From an uncultured Mycoplasmatota bacterium (GTDB lineage: Bacteria; Bacillota_I; Bacilli_A; RF39; UBA660), in NCBI GenBank assembly GCA_945919295.1, contig CAMEJC010000004.1, positions 1 through 44,134 on the forward strand: 44,134 bases of DNA, given 5' to 3'. The number at the start of each line of letters is the position of its first letter. Position 1 is the first letter of the stretch. Shown here in pieces: positions 24,391 to 33,090 of the stretch. The notes below the pieces were generated by a model. That model saw only the letters and a program-made list of their open reading frames with translations. It ran no database searches and had not been told where the DNA came from. The position numbers and the translations under genes are program-made.

Positions 24391-25702
24391 AATTATCGTT
24401 TTTGTTTTTATACTCTAAAATTATTGGTGTTCCTTCAAAATCAAAGTTTTCTCTTATTTTATTTTCTAGATATCTTTCATACGAAAAATGAATTAGTTTA
24501 TTGCTATTTACAAATAAGGTAAACTTAGGTGGAGTTGTACCGGTTTGCTTTGCAAATGATATTTTTAATCTTTTTCCCTTATATGATGGAGGTGCTTTTA
24601 ATAAAACGGCATCTCTTATTACTTCATTTAAAATACTAGTCTTAATTTCTTTTTTTGAATTTTCATATACTTTGTCAATCTCTGGAATAATGGTAAAAAT
24701 TCTTTTTTTTGTTAAGGCAGATACAAAAGTAATAGGAGCATATGATAGGAATTTAAACTCGGCTCTTACTAGTTTGGTAAAGGTACTGATATCATTTTTG
24801 TCTTGTACAGTATCCCATTTGTTGACTACTATTATAATTGGTTTTCCTTCTTCAATGGCATAACTGGCAATATGTTTATCGTGTTCAATTATTCCTTCTT
24901 CGGCATTTATTACTAGAAGGCAGACGTCGCTTCGTTCGATTGCTTTCATCGATCTTAAAACGGAATATTTTTCGATTCTTTCAAATATTTTTCCACTTTT
25001 TCTAATACCAGCAGTATCGATGGCAATGTATTTTTTTTTGTTGTAAGTGAATTCAGTGTCGATAGCATCTCGGGTTGTCCCAGCTATAGGAGAAACGATT
25101 ACTTTTTCTTCGTTTAATAAGGCATTGACAAGACTACTTTTTCCAACATTCGGTCTTCCAATTAGGCAAAATTTTATTTTATCGTCTTCATAATCTTCTT
25201 CAATATATTCGGGAAATTTTTCTACTACTTTATCTAGAAGATCAGATAGACCAATAGAATGTTCACCACTTACAGGAAGTACTTCTTCAAAGCCCAACTC
25301 AAAGTAATTATAAATGTTTTCTTCCCTTTTGACATTGTCCAATTTATTAACTGCGACGATGATTCTTTTACCGGATTTCATTAGAATATCACGAATTACA
25401 AAGTCGTTTTGATTTAGTTCTTCTAATCCATCGACGACAAAAATAATGGTATCTGCTTCTTCAATGGCAATATTTGCTTGAATAATTATTTCGTCGTTAA
25501 AATCCTCTTCAGATACATCGATTCCTCCGGTATCAATTAAGTGAAATTTATAATTGTTATAATTTACGGTACCATAAATTCTATCTCTAGTAACACCTGG
25601 TGTATCTTCAATAATAGCAATCTTTTTTCCGATTAATTTATTAAATATTGTTGATTTTCCAACATTTGGCCTTCCGACGATTGCTACTGTAGGAATTTTC
25701 AT
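24389..25702 (-). CDS. der: Ribosome assembly GTPase Der (EngA)
   Basis: A 437-residue tandem-GTPase protein needed for 50S subunit assembly. The first G domain has GRPNVGKSTIFN, DTGGIDV and NKLD; the second has GRPNVGKSSLVN, DTAGIRKSGK and NKWD. A C-terminal KH-like domain follows (KRLKISFAKQTGTTPPKFTLFVN). The ORF-track start is a GTG within GAGGTG, the ribosome-binding site; the ATG three codons later is the start. The der-spoVIF-spoIVA-hup neighbourhood recalls the Bacillus der-gpsA-yphEF-spoIVA-hbs region with gpsA missing. Confidence 0.97.
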   Translation of the reverse strand: MKIPTVAIVGRPNVGKSTIFNKLIGKKIAIIEDTPGVTRDRIYGTVNYNNYKFHLIDTGGIDVSEEDFNDEIIIQANIAIEEADTIIFVVDGLEELNQNDFVIRDILMKSGKRIIVAVNKLDNVKREENIYNYFELGFEEVLPVSGEHSIGLSDLLDKVVEKFPEYIEEDYEDDKIKFCLIGRPNVGKSSLVNALLNEEKVIVSPIAGTTRDAIDTEFTYNKKKYIAIDTAGIRKSGKIFERIEKYSVLRSMKAIERSDVCLLVINAEEGIIEHDKHIASYAIEEGKPIIIVVNKWDTVQDKNDISTFTKLVRAEFKFLSYAPITFVSALTKKRIFTIIPEIDKVYENSKKEIKTSILNEVIRDAVLLKAPPSYKGKRLKISFAKQTGTTPPKFTLFVNSNKLIHFSYERYLENKIRENFDFEGTPIILEYKNKNDN

Positions 25703-25750
25703 AAAAATCACCTCTTCGTCTAGTATTATACCAAAAAAAAAAGAAAAATA

Positions 25751-26215
25751 CTATATATTTATTTTGATTCCATTATTTATTATTTCATCGGATGTTTCGT
25801 ATATTATTTCTGACATTTCTAAGAGGTTTAAGTATTCTTTTTTATTTATTGGCTCTTTTATTTCTAAATAGAAATTATTTTGATAGTAATAGATATTTTC
25901 TTTAGTTAGTTTATTTATGTTAAAGTAGTCTATTTTATATAGGAATGGAGTATCGGTATGAATACTTATTTTTACTTCAATTTCATCGTTTATAGTTATT
26001 AATTTATGATAGTCTTTTAGGAGAATAATTGTCCCATATATATTATTAGGATATATTTCTAAAATGATAAGGTTTTTAAGTTTGTTTTTTTTGATGATAA
26101 TATTAAATATTTTTTTTGTAATTTTTTCTAATTCTTGAGGATTATATATATCTACTTTATTATCTAATATTTTAATTAAATAACTGTTTTTATCTTCAAT
26201 TTTATGTATTATCAT
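25751..26215 (-). CDS. Protein of unknown function between ysxC and der
   Basis: A 154-residue protein I cannot assign. It is rich in Ile, Lys and Asn, with a short N-terminal domain, alternating strands such as IILEIYPNNIYGTIILL and INDEIEVKISIHTD, and a helical C-terminus (KKEYLNLLEMSEIIYETSDEI). There is no signal peptide, clear membrane helix or conserved Cys/His pattern. A good GGAAGTGA ribosome-binding site lies before the ATG. It sits between two ribosome-assembly GTPases and close to sporulation genes; either context could be relevant. Confidence 0.65.
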   Translation of the reverse strand: MIIHKIEDKNSYLIKILDNKVDIYNPQELEKITKKIFNIIIKKNKLKNLIILEIYPNNIYGTIILLKDYHKLITINDEIEVKISIHTDTPFLYKIDYFNINKLTKENIYYYQNNFYLEIKEPINKKEYLNLLEMSEIIYETSDEIINNGIKINI

Positions 26216-26261
26216 AAGTCACTTCCATAGTAATTTATGAAAAAAAATGAAAATGGTAACG

Positions 26262-26846
26262 TTAATTTAAACATTTTCCAATTTCATCATATATTTCATT
26301 TTTACCGTTTTTGGTTATGCTTGAGAATAAAATTATATTATTATCATTTTTTAAATTTAATTCTTTCATAATTATATTTTTATTTTTGATATGATTATTT
26401 CTTGATACTTTATCTACTTTAGTGCAGACTATAGTAACAGGAATTTCGTAATATTTTAAATAATCATACATCATAACATCATCACTTGTTGGTTTGTGTC
26501 TAAAATCTATTAATAGGAATACCATTTGAAGATTATTTCTTGATTTTAAGTAGCTTTCCATGATAAGTCCAAATTTTTTCTTTAGGGAATTTCTTACTTT
26601 AGCGAAGCCATATCCAGGGGCATCGACTAAGTAAAAGTCATTATTTACTTTGTAGAAGTTTAGGGTTTGAGTTTTCCCTGGAGTTGCAGATGTTCTAGCA
26701 AAGTTTTTTCTGTTGATAATTGTATTAATGAAACTACTTTTGCCAACATTACTTCTTCCTACTAGTAGGAATTCTTTTTTATTATCAGTAGGATACTGAC
26801 TTTCTCTTACTGCAGATATAACTAATTCTATGGTATTAATTTTCAT
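26262..26846 (-). CDS. ysxC: Ribosome biogenesis GTPase YsxC (EngB)
   Basis: A 194-residue single-domain TRAFAC GTPase for late 50S assembly. Motifs in order: G1 GRSNVGKSSFIN, G2 threonines in ARTSATPGKTQTLNFY, G3 DAPGYGFAKV, G4 CTKVDKV, and a G5-like SSITKNG. Length and gene layout are normal for the family. The ribosome-binding site GGTGAG is close to the ATG. It is separated from the LCP gene upstream by a terminator and from the unknown gene downstream by 46 nt. Confidence 0.96.
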   Translation of the reverse strand: MKINTIELVISAVRESQYPTDNKKEFLLVGRSNVGKSSFINTIINRKNFARTSATPGKTQTLNFYKVNNDFYLVDAPGYGFAKVRNSLKKKFGLIMESYLKSRNNLQMVFLLIDFRHKPTSDDVMMYDYLKYYEIPVTIVCTKVDKVSRNNHIKNKNIIMKELNLKNDNNIILFSSITKNGKNEIYDEIGKCLN

Positions 26847-26884
26847 GATCTCACCGCTTTCATTGTATCATATTATATAGAAAA

Positions 26885-26910
26885 AAGCAAATTATGGATT
26901 ATTTGCTTCT
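26885..26910 (-). terminator. Terminator of the LCP gene
   Basis: On the minus strand AAGCAAAT and ATTTGCTT pair across an 8-nt loop, followed by TTTT. The stem overlaps the last codons and stop. Confidence 0.7.
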
Positions 26911-28616
26911 TTATCGTTAGGTAATAAATTATCAAGATTATTATTTTCTTGATTATTATTGTTTTCACTATCGTTATTGTCAGAGTTATTATTACTATTT
27001 TCGGAATTGTTATCATTATTATTATCATTGTTATTAGGAAGTATATCATCTAATGGAGTATCACTACTAGTGTTGTCATTTTCTTTTTCATCATCATTAT
27101 TGTCCTTTTTTTCTTCCTCTTTTGGTTGTTCAGTAGGTGTTGGCTCTGGAATGATTTGATTTGGATATTTTATATTGTCTGGGTTATCACTGTATGAACT
27201 ATCTAATTTTTCATCATTTTTAACTTTGTTTATGAGATTTACAGCATTATTAATACTATCTTGATTGGGAATAGTTACATATAATTTTTGACTACTATAG
27301 GAGTAGGTGTAATCATATGATCCAGTTCCATCTAAGTTATTACTTGTGATATTCCAACCACCAATATTTTCTAGTTCTTTTTTTATTATTTTAGTAATGT
27401 CATTATCTGTGATATTTGTTTGAAAGGTTCCTTTCATACTGTTTAGTATTTTGGAATATTTATAGATGACATCTTTATTTGTTATTTTTCTAATGATTGC
27501 TTCGATTACAGCTTCTTGATTTTTACCGCGATCCATGTCTCCTGCTGGAAGACTTTTTCTTTCTCGAGAAAAGGCTAGAGCTTGTTTACCGTTCATATGA
27601 TTATATCCTTGATAAAATTTGTAATTATCAATATATGATACAAATGAATATTCAGAATAGACATCGACGCCACCAATTGCATCAATTAATTTTTCTAAAG
27701 TTGTAAAGTTAACTCTAATGTAGTAGTTAATGTCAATGTTTAGCAAATCTTCAATGGTATCTATGGACATATTGATACCGTAATTACCAGCATGGGTAAG
27801 TTTATCTTTATAACCTGATGTACCATGTAATTGAACATAGAAATCTCTTGGTATTGATGTTAATAATACTTGTTTGGTTTTAGGATTGACGGTCATTAAA
27901 ATATTAACATCGCTTCTGGATACTGTTTCGATGTCACCATAAACATCAATACCGCTTATATAAATAGTAAATGGCTCATTTGCAATATCTACTGTTTTAG
28001 TGGTACTTTTAATAATGCTACGTATTGTTATTTTGTATAGTATTTTATAATTATCAGTATTTTCTTCTTCACTTTTGATATTATAATAGTTTTCATCAAT
28101 TAAAATTGATTCGATTTTTTTATTATCTAAATCATTAAATAAACTAGTAAAATCTTCATATTTTTTTTTATTAATAGATATTTTTTTATCTATTTTTTCG
28201 ATTGCTTTATCGATACTATTTAGATTATTTTGAATGTAACCTATATTCTTATTTTGTAAATCGTTAATATCTTGGTATTCTTCTTTTAGTACTATTACTA
28301 AAAATGTTTCTTCACTGTAATGAATTTTAGAAAAATTACTAAAGAAATTCATTGTTATTCCTAGATAATAGGTTATTATTGCATAAATAATTATAAATAA
28401 AATGGATATAATATAGCCTAATTTTTTCTTTTTCTTTAATAAGAAAAAAATTATTAAATAAAGTATTATTGATATTACTATTAATATTATAAAGTATAAT
28501 GTTGGAATTATATTTATAATTCTAAGAAAAATTATAAAGAATATAGTAATTAATGCAAATAACATTAAATATATATTTTTAAAATTCATTTTTTTTCTAT
28601 TTCTTGTTTTTTTCAT
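26892..28616 (-). CDS. LCP (LytR-CpsA-Psr) family protein
   Basis: A 574-residue membrane-anchored enzyme expected to transfer glycopolymers such as teichoic acid or capsule from lipid carriers to peptidoglycan. After a basic head it has about three hydrophobic helices (residues 15-100), an accessory domain, then the LCP core: ISGIDVYGD, RSDVNILMTVNPKTKQVLLTSIPRDFYV, DKLTHAGNYGIN, IGGVDVYSEY and the arginine pair in ALAFSRERKSLPAGDMDRGKNQ. The tail is low complexity, first Pro/Glu-rich and then almost only Asn, Asp, Ser and Glu. The ORF-track TTG lies in the ribosome-binding site, so the ATG four codons later is used. Confidence 0.94.
   Translation of the reverse strand: MKKTRNRKKMNFKNIYLMLFALITIFFIIFLRIINIIPTLYFIILIVISIILYLIIFFLLKKKKKLGYIISILFIIIYAIITYYLGITMNFFSNFSKIHYSEETFLVIVLKEEYQDINDLQNKNIGYIQNNLNSIDKAIEKIDKKISINKKKYEDFTSLFNDLDNKKIESILIDENYYNIKSEEENTDNYKILYKITIRSIIKSTTKTVDIANEPFTIYISGIDVYGDIETVSRSDVNILMTVNPKTKQVLLTSIPRDFYVQLHGTSGYKDKLTHAGNYGINMSIDTIEDLLNIDINYYIRVNFTTLEKLIDAIGGVDVYSEYSFVSYIDNYKFYQGYNHMNGKQALAFSRERKSLPAGDMDRGKNQEAVIEAIIRKITNKDVIYKYSKILNSMKGTFQTNITDNDITKIIKKELENIGGWNITSNNLDGTGSYDYTYSYSSQKLYVTIPNQDSINNAVNLINKVKNDEKLDSSYSDNPDNIKYPNQIIPEPTPTEQPKEEEKKDNNDDEKENDNTSSDTPLDDILPNNNDNNNDNNSENSNNNSDNNDSENNNNQENNNLDNLLPNDKEANNP
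26926..27050 (-). repeat. Asn/Asp low-complexity coding repeat
   Basis: The 3' part of the LCP gene is built from AAT, GAT and AGT codons in near-repeats (for example NNNDNNNDNNSENSNNNSDNN). It looks prone to slippage and length variation and encodes a disordered, wall-exposed tail. Confidence 0.8.
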
Positions 28617-28706
28617 ATTATCCTCCAATTTAATGATAACATATTTGTTTTTGAACGTAAATATAGATAAGTTTACTTTACATTATATGACATTTATCTT
28701 TGTCAA

Positions 28707-29234
28707 TTACTTGTTATATTTTTTTGATAGTTTTTTGGCTCTGTTTTTTAGTTTGTCAAAATTTTTTGTTTTATAATAATATTCTAGCAATTCATTTTGA
28801 AGATTCAGAGCAATTTTGTATTCTATTTGATTACTTTCAATTATTTTTTGATTTAACATATTTACATATCTTTCTAGTTCTTCATTTGGATTTTCATTGA
28901 GATATATTTTTTCATACAATAATGGGAGTATTTCACGCTCTATACCTATTTTACATTTAGTTCCTAGTTTTGAATAGAGACTAATGGCATGAATATATTC
29001 GTGAATATTAATAAGAAGTGTTTGTTCATCTTTTATAATGGGTACTCCTATTACGATTTTTATTAAGCGACCTTGTTTATCAAAATTGTAGTAGCAACCT
29101 ATAAAAGATCTTTTTTCTTCTTCTAAATAATCAAATAGTATTGCATTTTCTCTAATGTATTTAAAAGTTTGTTCATCGTATAAATTATGATTTTTGAAAA
29201 AATTAATAAATTTTAGATATAATTGATTTGCCAT
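28707..29234 (-). CDS. Putative small HExxH metallopeptidase
   Basis: A 175-residue soluble-looking protein without an assignable family. It carries INIHEYIHAISLYSKLG, an HExxH zinc-binding motif, followed by an acidic helix (GIEREILPLLYEKIY) that could supply the third ligand. The rest is helical and basic at the C-terminus. The architecture suggests a minimal gluzincin-like peptidase, but an HExxH motif alone is weak evidence. AGAGGAAAAAAC precedes the ATG. It lies 75 nt after the YugP-like metallopeptidase gene, beyond that gene's terminator, and before the LCP gene. Confidence 0.6.
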   Translation of the reverse strand: MANQLYLKFINFFKNHNLYDEQTFKYIRENAILFDYLEEEKRSFIGCYYNFDKQGRLIKIVIGVPIIKDEQTLLINIHEYIHAISLYSKLGTKCKIGIEREILPLLYEKIYLNENPNEELERYVNMLNQKIIESNQIEYKIALNLQNELLEYYYKTKNFDKLKNRAKKLSKKYNK

Positions 29235-29299
29235 GTTTTTTCCTCTTTTTTGTTTTATATTATATCAAATATATTGAAAAAGTTCAAACTAAAAAAAAA

Positions 29300-29326
29300 G
29301 ACAGTGATCTTAACGATCTCTGTCGG
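29300..29326 (-). terminator. Terminator of cysS-yugP
   Basis: GACAGAGATC and GATCACTGTC (minus strand) pair with one mismatch across a 5-nt loop, followed by nine Ts. It overlaps the stop codon of the peptidase gene. Confidence 0.85.
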
Positions 29327-29990
29327 CAAATATTAAAACATATCTTAATATTTCTAATAGGGTACTTAGTAGTGCTGCTACATAGGTAAAAGCTGCTGCT
29401 GAAAGCATTTTTTGTGTTGATTTTTTTTCTTCTTTATCAATTAGATTTAAATCTTCTAATTGTATTAAAGCTCTTTTTGAGGCATTGAATTCAACAGGTA
29501 GTGTTATTAATTGAAAGACTAACATACTAAGTAATAAGATAATTCCTAATTCAATTAAAGTATAGGAGAATATTATACCAATTAGAATAGCTAAATATCC
29601 TATTCTAGTGCAAATATTAACAGTAGGTACTAATTTACTTCTGATACGCATTGGTTTATAGTTATCTTTATCTTGAATGGCATGACCACATTCATGGGCA
29701 GCAACTGAGACGGAGGCAATACTTGATCCATGATAAATGTCGGTAGACAACTTGATTACTTTTTTTGTAGGGTCATAGTGGTCAGTAAGGCTACCTTTTG
29801 TTTCTAAAATCATAATATCTTCTAATCCATTTTTATCTAATATTTTTCTTGCAACATCATATCCATTTTGATCTTTATTATTTAATTTTTTCTTATATTT
29901 ACTGTAAGATGAAGATACTATTATTTGTGATATAAATGTTATTGAAAATGCTAAGATAATTAGTAAATTATTTAAATATAAATCGTTCAT
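29310..29990 (-). CDS. Membrane zinc metallopeptidase, YugP family
   Basis: A 226-residue membrane protein of the neutral zinc metallopeptidase (YugP) family. One helix at the N-terminus (LLIILAFSITFISQIIVSSSY) leads into a catalytic region with SVAAHECGHAIQD (HExxH). Further helices lie near residues 125-160, with the conserved LITLPVEFNASKRAL and a C-terminal hydrophobic stretch. Its substrate is unknown in the family. The gene starts 12 nt after cysS, with its AGGAGG at the cysS end, so they are cotranscribed. Confidence 0.88.
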   Translation of the reverse strand: MNDLYLNNLLIILAFSITFISQIIVSSSYSKYKKKLNNKDQNGYDVARKILDKNGLEDIMILETKGSLTDHYDPTKKVIKLSTDIYHGSSIASVSVAAHECGHAIQDKDNYKPMRIRSKLVPTVNICTRIGYLAILIGIIFSYTLIELGIILLLSMLVFQLITLPVEFNASKRALIQLEDLNLIDKEEKKSTQKMLSAAAFTYVAALLSTLLEILRYVLIFADRDR

Positions 29991-30002
29991 TATGTAATCC
30001 TC

Positions 30003-31316
30003 CTATAAAATATTATCATCAATTAATTGTTTTCTTAATGTATCTGCGGTATTAAAATCTTTGTTATTTCTGGCTTCAATCCATTTATGATAAATTCCTT
30101 TTTGATTATCAGTTAATTTAGGCATCGGATATAGAAGGCCTAAAATTTTGGTAATTCTTATTATTTTACTTGTCAATGTTAGAATTTGATTACCATTGTT
30201 TCTTAATTCGGCATTTAGATCTTTTACTAGGCTTAAAAGATATGTAATAACGTTTGGAGTATTAAAGTCATCATTCATATATTCTTCAAATTTATCATCT
30301 TTTATGGAATTATCAATTTCTTTATTACTTATGTTTAGATTTAAATTAGCGGCTTTTAAAACGGTTTTGATCTTATTATCAATATTTTCGGCTTCTTCGA
30401 AAGTTTTATCGGTTAAATTGATGGGTAGTCTATAATTAGTACTAAGAAAAACTAATTTAATAACGTTTGCAGTGTGCTCTTTGATAAAATCTTTTGCTAA
30501 AATGAAGTTTCCTAAGGATTTACTCATTTTTTCATTATTAATGTTAATATGACCATTATGCATCCAATAGTTTGCAATGTAGTTGTTATTTAGAGCAATA
30601 CTTTGGGCAATCTCATTTTCATGGTGTGGAAATTTAAGGTCTACACCACCAGCATGAATATCAATTTTTTTACCGAATAATTTATTTATCATAACAACAC
30701 ATTCTGTATGCCAACCAGGTATTCCCACTCCCCAAGGGCTTTCGAAAGTTTCTCCATGATCAGATTTACGCCATAATGCAAAGTCTAGTGGATCTTCTTT
30801 CTTTTCGTCGATATCGACTCTTGAACCTGATACTAAATCGTTTATGTCTTGATTTGATAGAATACCATAGTCTTTTATTTTTGATACTCTAAAATACACA
30901 TCGCCATCTTTTACATAAGCATAGTCTTTATCAATTAATTTTTGAATAAAATTAAATATATCATCTAGGCAGTCTATAACTCTTGGCCTTTCATCAATTT
31001 CAGAGCAGTTATAGTTTTTTAGATCTTCAAGATACGCTTTAATAAAACGATCTGCCACTTCTCTTTCAGTTATTCCAAGTGTCTCTGCGGCCATAGTTAT
31101 CTTAGGATTGATGTCAGTAAAGTTAGATGCATAGGTTACTTTATAACCTAAATATTTGAGATAGTTATATACCATATCAAAGGTAATGACTGGTCTCATA
31201 TTTCCTATGTGAACATAATTATAGACTGTTGGACCACATACATACATGGTCACTTTTCCTTTTTCAATAGGTATAAATTCTTCTTTTTTATCTGTAAGTG
31301 AATTATATATTTTCAT
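30003..31316 (-). CDS. cysS: Cysteinyl-tRNA synthetase
   Basis: A 437-residue class I synthetase charging tRNA-Cys. It opens MKIYNSLTDKKEEF and has zinc-site Cys in MYVCGPTVYNYVHIGNMRP (which includes the HIGH variant). GWHTECVVM and HAGGVDLKFPHHENEIAQS carry the remaining metal ligands, and the KMSKS loop reads KMSKSLGN. The C-terminal anticodon domain is slightly short compared with the common length of about 465. There is no T-box in the 83-nt upstream gap. It is followed by a YugP-like peptidase gene in the same operon. Confidence 0.97.
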   Translation of the reverse strand: MKIYNSLTDKKEEFIPIEKGKVTMYVCGPTVYNYVHIGNMRPVITFDMVYNYLKYLGYKVTYASNFTDINPKITMAAETLGITEREVADRFIKAYLEDLKNYNCSEIDERPRVIDCLDDIFNFIQKLIDKDYAYVKDGDVYFRVSKIKDYGILSNQDINDLVSGSRVDIDEKKEDPLDFALWRKSDHGETFESPWGVGIPGWHTECVVMINKLFGKKIDIHAGGVDLKFPHHENEIAQSIALNNNYIANYWMHNGHININNEKMSKSLGNFILAKDFIKEHTANVIKLVFLSTNYRLPINLTDKTFEEAENIDNKIKTVLKAANLNLNISNKEIDNSIKDDKFEEYMNDDFNTPNVITYLLSLVKDLNAELRNNGNQILTLTSKIIRITKILGLLYPMPKLTDNQKGIYHKWIEARNNKDFNTADTLRKQLIDDNIL

Positions 31317-31399
31317 TTTGTCCTCCTTAAATATTATATTTATAAAATATGGTAAAAATATGTGAAAAAATTTTCTAGTTTATTATATTATTATTTTTA

Positions 31400-32077
31400 T
31401 TATTTAAAAATATTGAATGGATATTTATTTGGTGTGTCTAAAGTAAAATTTAATTGTTCCTTGGTAGTTGGATGAATAAATGATAGTGCTTTAGCATATA
31501 GGGCAATGTCAATATTGTTGGGATTATTCCCGTATTTGGAATCTCCTACTAAGGGGTGTTTTCGACTTGAAAATTGAACTCTTATTTGATGAGAACGACC
31601 GGTAAGTAGATTTATTTTAACGAGACTCAAATTATCTTTGGTACTTAATAATTGATATTCTAAGCATGAATATTTTCCTTCTTCTTTTGTTGTTATGTAA
31701 CTTTTATTTTGTTTTTGATCTTTGATTAGATAATCTTCAAATTTTCCTTCTTTTGGAATAATACCTTCTACTACAGCAATATATGTTTTGTGAAAATTGT
31801 TTTTTCTTATTTCATCACTTAATCGGGCTGCTGCCTTGGAAGTTTTAGCAAATACCATAATACCTCCAACTGGTCTATCTAGTCTATGGACAAGACCGAT
31901 GTAGGCATTTCCGATTTTATTTTCTTTTTTCTTTCGATAATCTTTAAGAATTGTTATCATATCGATATCTTTACTAGAGTCCTCTTGAACTGGAATACCA
32001 ACTGGTTTTTCAACAACAAGGAGATGGTTATCTTCATAGATAATATTAATTTTTGGTAACTTTTCCATAAATACCAC
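31400..32077 (-). CDS. RluA-family pseudouridine synthase
   Basis: A 225-residue RNA pseudouridine synthase. The catalytic Asp lies in VHRLDRPVGGIMVFAKT, and the family end motif LLTGRSHQIRVQFSSRKHPLVGDSKYG is complete. The S4 domain found in RluD-type members is missing, so this is a short form; the target uridine (rRNA or tRNA) cannot be predicted. The start is uncertain: GTG at 32077 or ATG at 32068, neither with a strong ribosome-binding site. The start overlaps the upstream methyltransferase gene by about 23-32 nt, implying coupled translation of two RNA-modification enzymes. Confidence 0.93.
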   Translation of the reverse strand: MVFMEKLPKINIIYEDNHLLVVEKPVGIPVQEDSSKDIDMITILKDYRKKKENKIGNAYIGLVHRLDRPVGGIMVFAKTSKAAARLSDEIRKNNFHKTYIAVVEGIIPKEGKFEDYLIKDQKQNKSYITTKEEGKYSCLEYQLLSTKDNLSLVKINLLTGRSHQIRVQFSSRKHPLVGDSKYGNNPNNIDIALYAKALSFIHPTTKEQLNFTLDTPNKYPFNIFK

Positions 32078-32906
32078 AAGGTAAGATTAGATTATCTTCT
32101 GTTACTGGAAGGGTATTTTCTCCTGTTTCTACTTTGGCATTTTTAAACTCTAGTTTTAAAATATTTTCTAATGATATGTGACTAATTCCAGTTGTGTAAC
32201 TGCTTATTAAAATAAATGAATAATCATCATCTAATACATCTTTTACTTTTTCTAATAAGATAGGAAAGTCATTTTCAAATTTCCAAACTTCTTTATTAGG
32301 ACCTCTTCCATAACTTGGAGGATCCATAATAATACCTTGATAAGTTCTTCCTCTTCTTTTTTCTCTCTCGAGAAATTTAATAACGTCTTCGGTAATAAAT
32401 CTAATTTTTTTGTTTTCAAGATGACATAATTTCATATTTTCTTTGGCCCATTCATTCATTCCTTTTGAGGCATCGACATGGACTACTTCGGTAGCACCAG
32501 CAGCAGCCGCTGCCATTGTAGCACAACCGGTATAGGCAAATAAATTTAAAACTTTCATTTCATTATGATCTTGTAGATATTTTTTTACTTTTTTATCAAT
32601 ATAATCCCAATTAGATGCTTGTTCGGGGAATATACCAGTGTGCTTAAAGTTAGTAGGGGATACTTTGAATGTTAAATTATTATAGTTGACAGTCCAATAT
32701 TCAGGAAGTTTTTTCTTGAATTCCCAGTAGCCACCACCTTGATGACTGCGGTGGTAGTAGCCGTCATATTCTTTCCATGTATCTTTCTTTTTCCATATTA
32801 TTTGGGGGTCTGGTCTATTTAGAATTATATTTCCCCAACGTTCTAATTTTTCTCCATCGCCAGTTTTAATACATTCGTAATCTTTCCATTTGTTACTTAT
32901 ATTCAT
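32046..32906 (-). CDS. RlmI-like class I SAM-dependent rRNA methyltransferase
   Basis: A 286-residue methyltransferase of the COG1092 type. It has an N-terminal substrate region with WKEYDGYYHRSHQGGGYW, the SAM loop VLNLFAYTGCATMAAAAAGA, acidic loop HVDASKG, and the catalytic IMDPPSYGRGPNKEVWK. The PUA domain of E. coli RlmI is absent. It probably methylates 23S rRNA; the site is unknown. The ORF track starts ten codons earlier at TTG, but GAGGTG lies just before this ATG. The next gene overlaps its end, forming a compact RNA-modification operon. Confidence 0.85.
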   Translation of the reverse strand: MNISNKWKDYECIKTGDGEKLERWGNIILNRPDPQIIWKKKDTWKEYDGYYHRSHQGGGYWEFKKKLPEYWTVNYNNLTFKVSPTNFKHTGIFPEQASNWDYIDKKVKKYLQDHNEMKVLNLFAYTGCATMAAAAAGATEVVHVDASKGMNEWAKENMKLCHLENKKIRFITEDVIKFLEREKRRGRTYQGIIMDPPSYGRGPNKEVWKFENDFPILLEKVKDVLDDDYSFILISSYTTGISHISLENILKLEFKNAKVETGENTLPVTEDNLILPCGIYGKVTKN

Positions 32907-32976
32907 ATTTTGCACCTCAAATAGATTATAACACATAACTTTTGAAATGTGTTAATAATAGTAAATTTATTTAAAT

Positions 32977-33001
32977 AAAAAAGGAGGATATATTATCCTC
33001 A
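32977..33001 (-). terminator. Terminator downstream of hsp20 and the possible microORF
   Basis: On the minus strand GAGGATA and TATCCTC pair with a 3-nt loop, then C and TTTTTT. Confidence 0.75.
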
Positions 33002-33020
33002 TATGAATTTAGTAAATTAA

Positions 33021-33044
33021 TTAATCCCTTTGATCTACATACAT
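33021..33044 (-). CDS. Possible 7-codon microORF
   Basis: ATG behind GGAGTGA (4-nt gap) opens a frame coding for MYVDQRD and then TAA. It lies between a promoter-like pair of boxes (33062-33090) and a terminator, after the hsp20 stop. It could be a regulatory peptide, part of a small RNA, or chance. Confidence 0.25.
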   Translation of the reverse strand: MYVDQRD

Positions 33045-33061
33045 AACGTCACTCCACTTAT

Positions 33062-33090
33062 AGTATATAGTATTTCTTTTATTTATTCAA
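33062..33090 (-). promoter_or_regulatory. Promoter-like boxes after hsp20
   Basis: On the minus strand TTGAAT (33090-33085), 17 nt and TATACT (33067-33062). It starts one base after the hsp20 stop codon and would drive a transcript of roughly 75-80 nt ending at the terminator near 32980. Confidence 0.4.

Noticed and set aside
31317-31399. T-box before cysS, argS or gatCAB
   Set aside because: No TGGTACCACG-like T-box sequence is present in any of these gaps; only tyrS has one.
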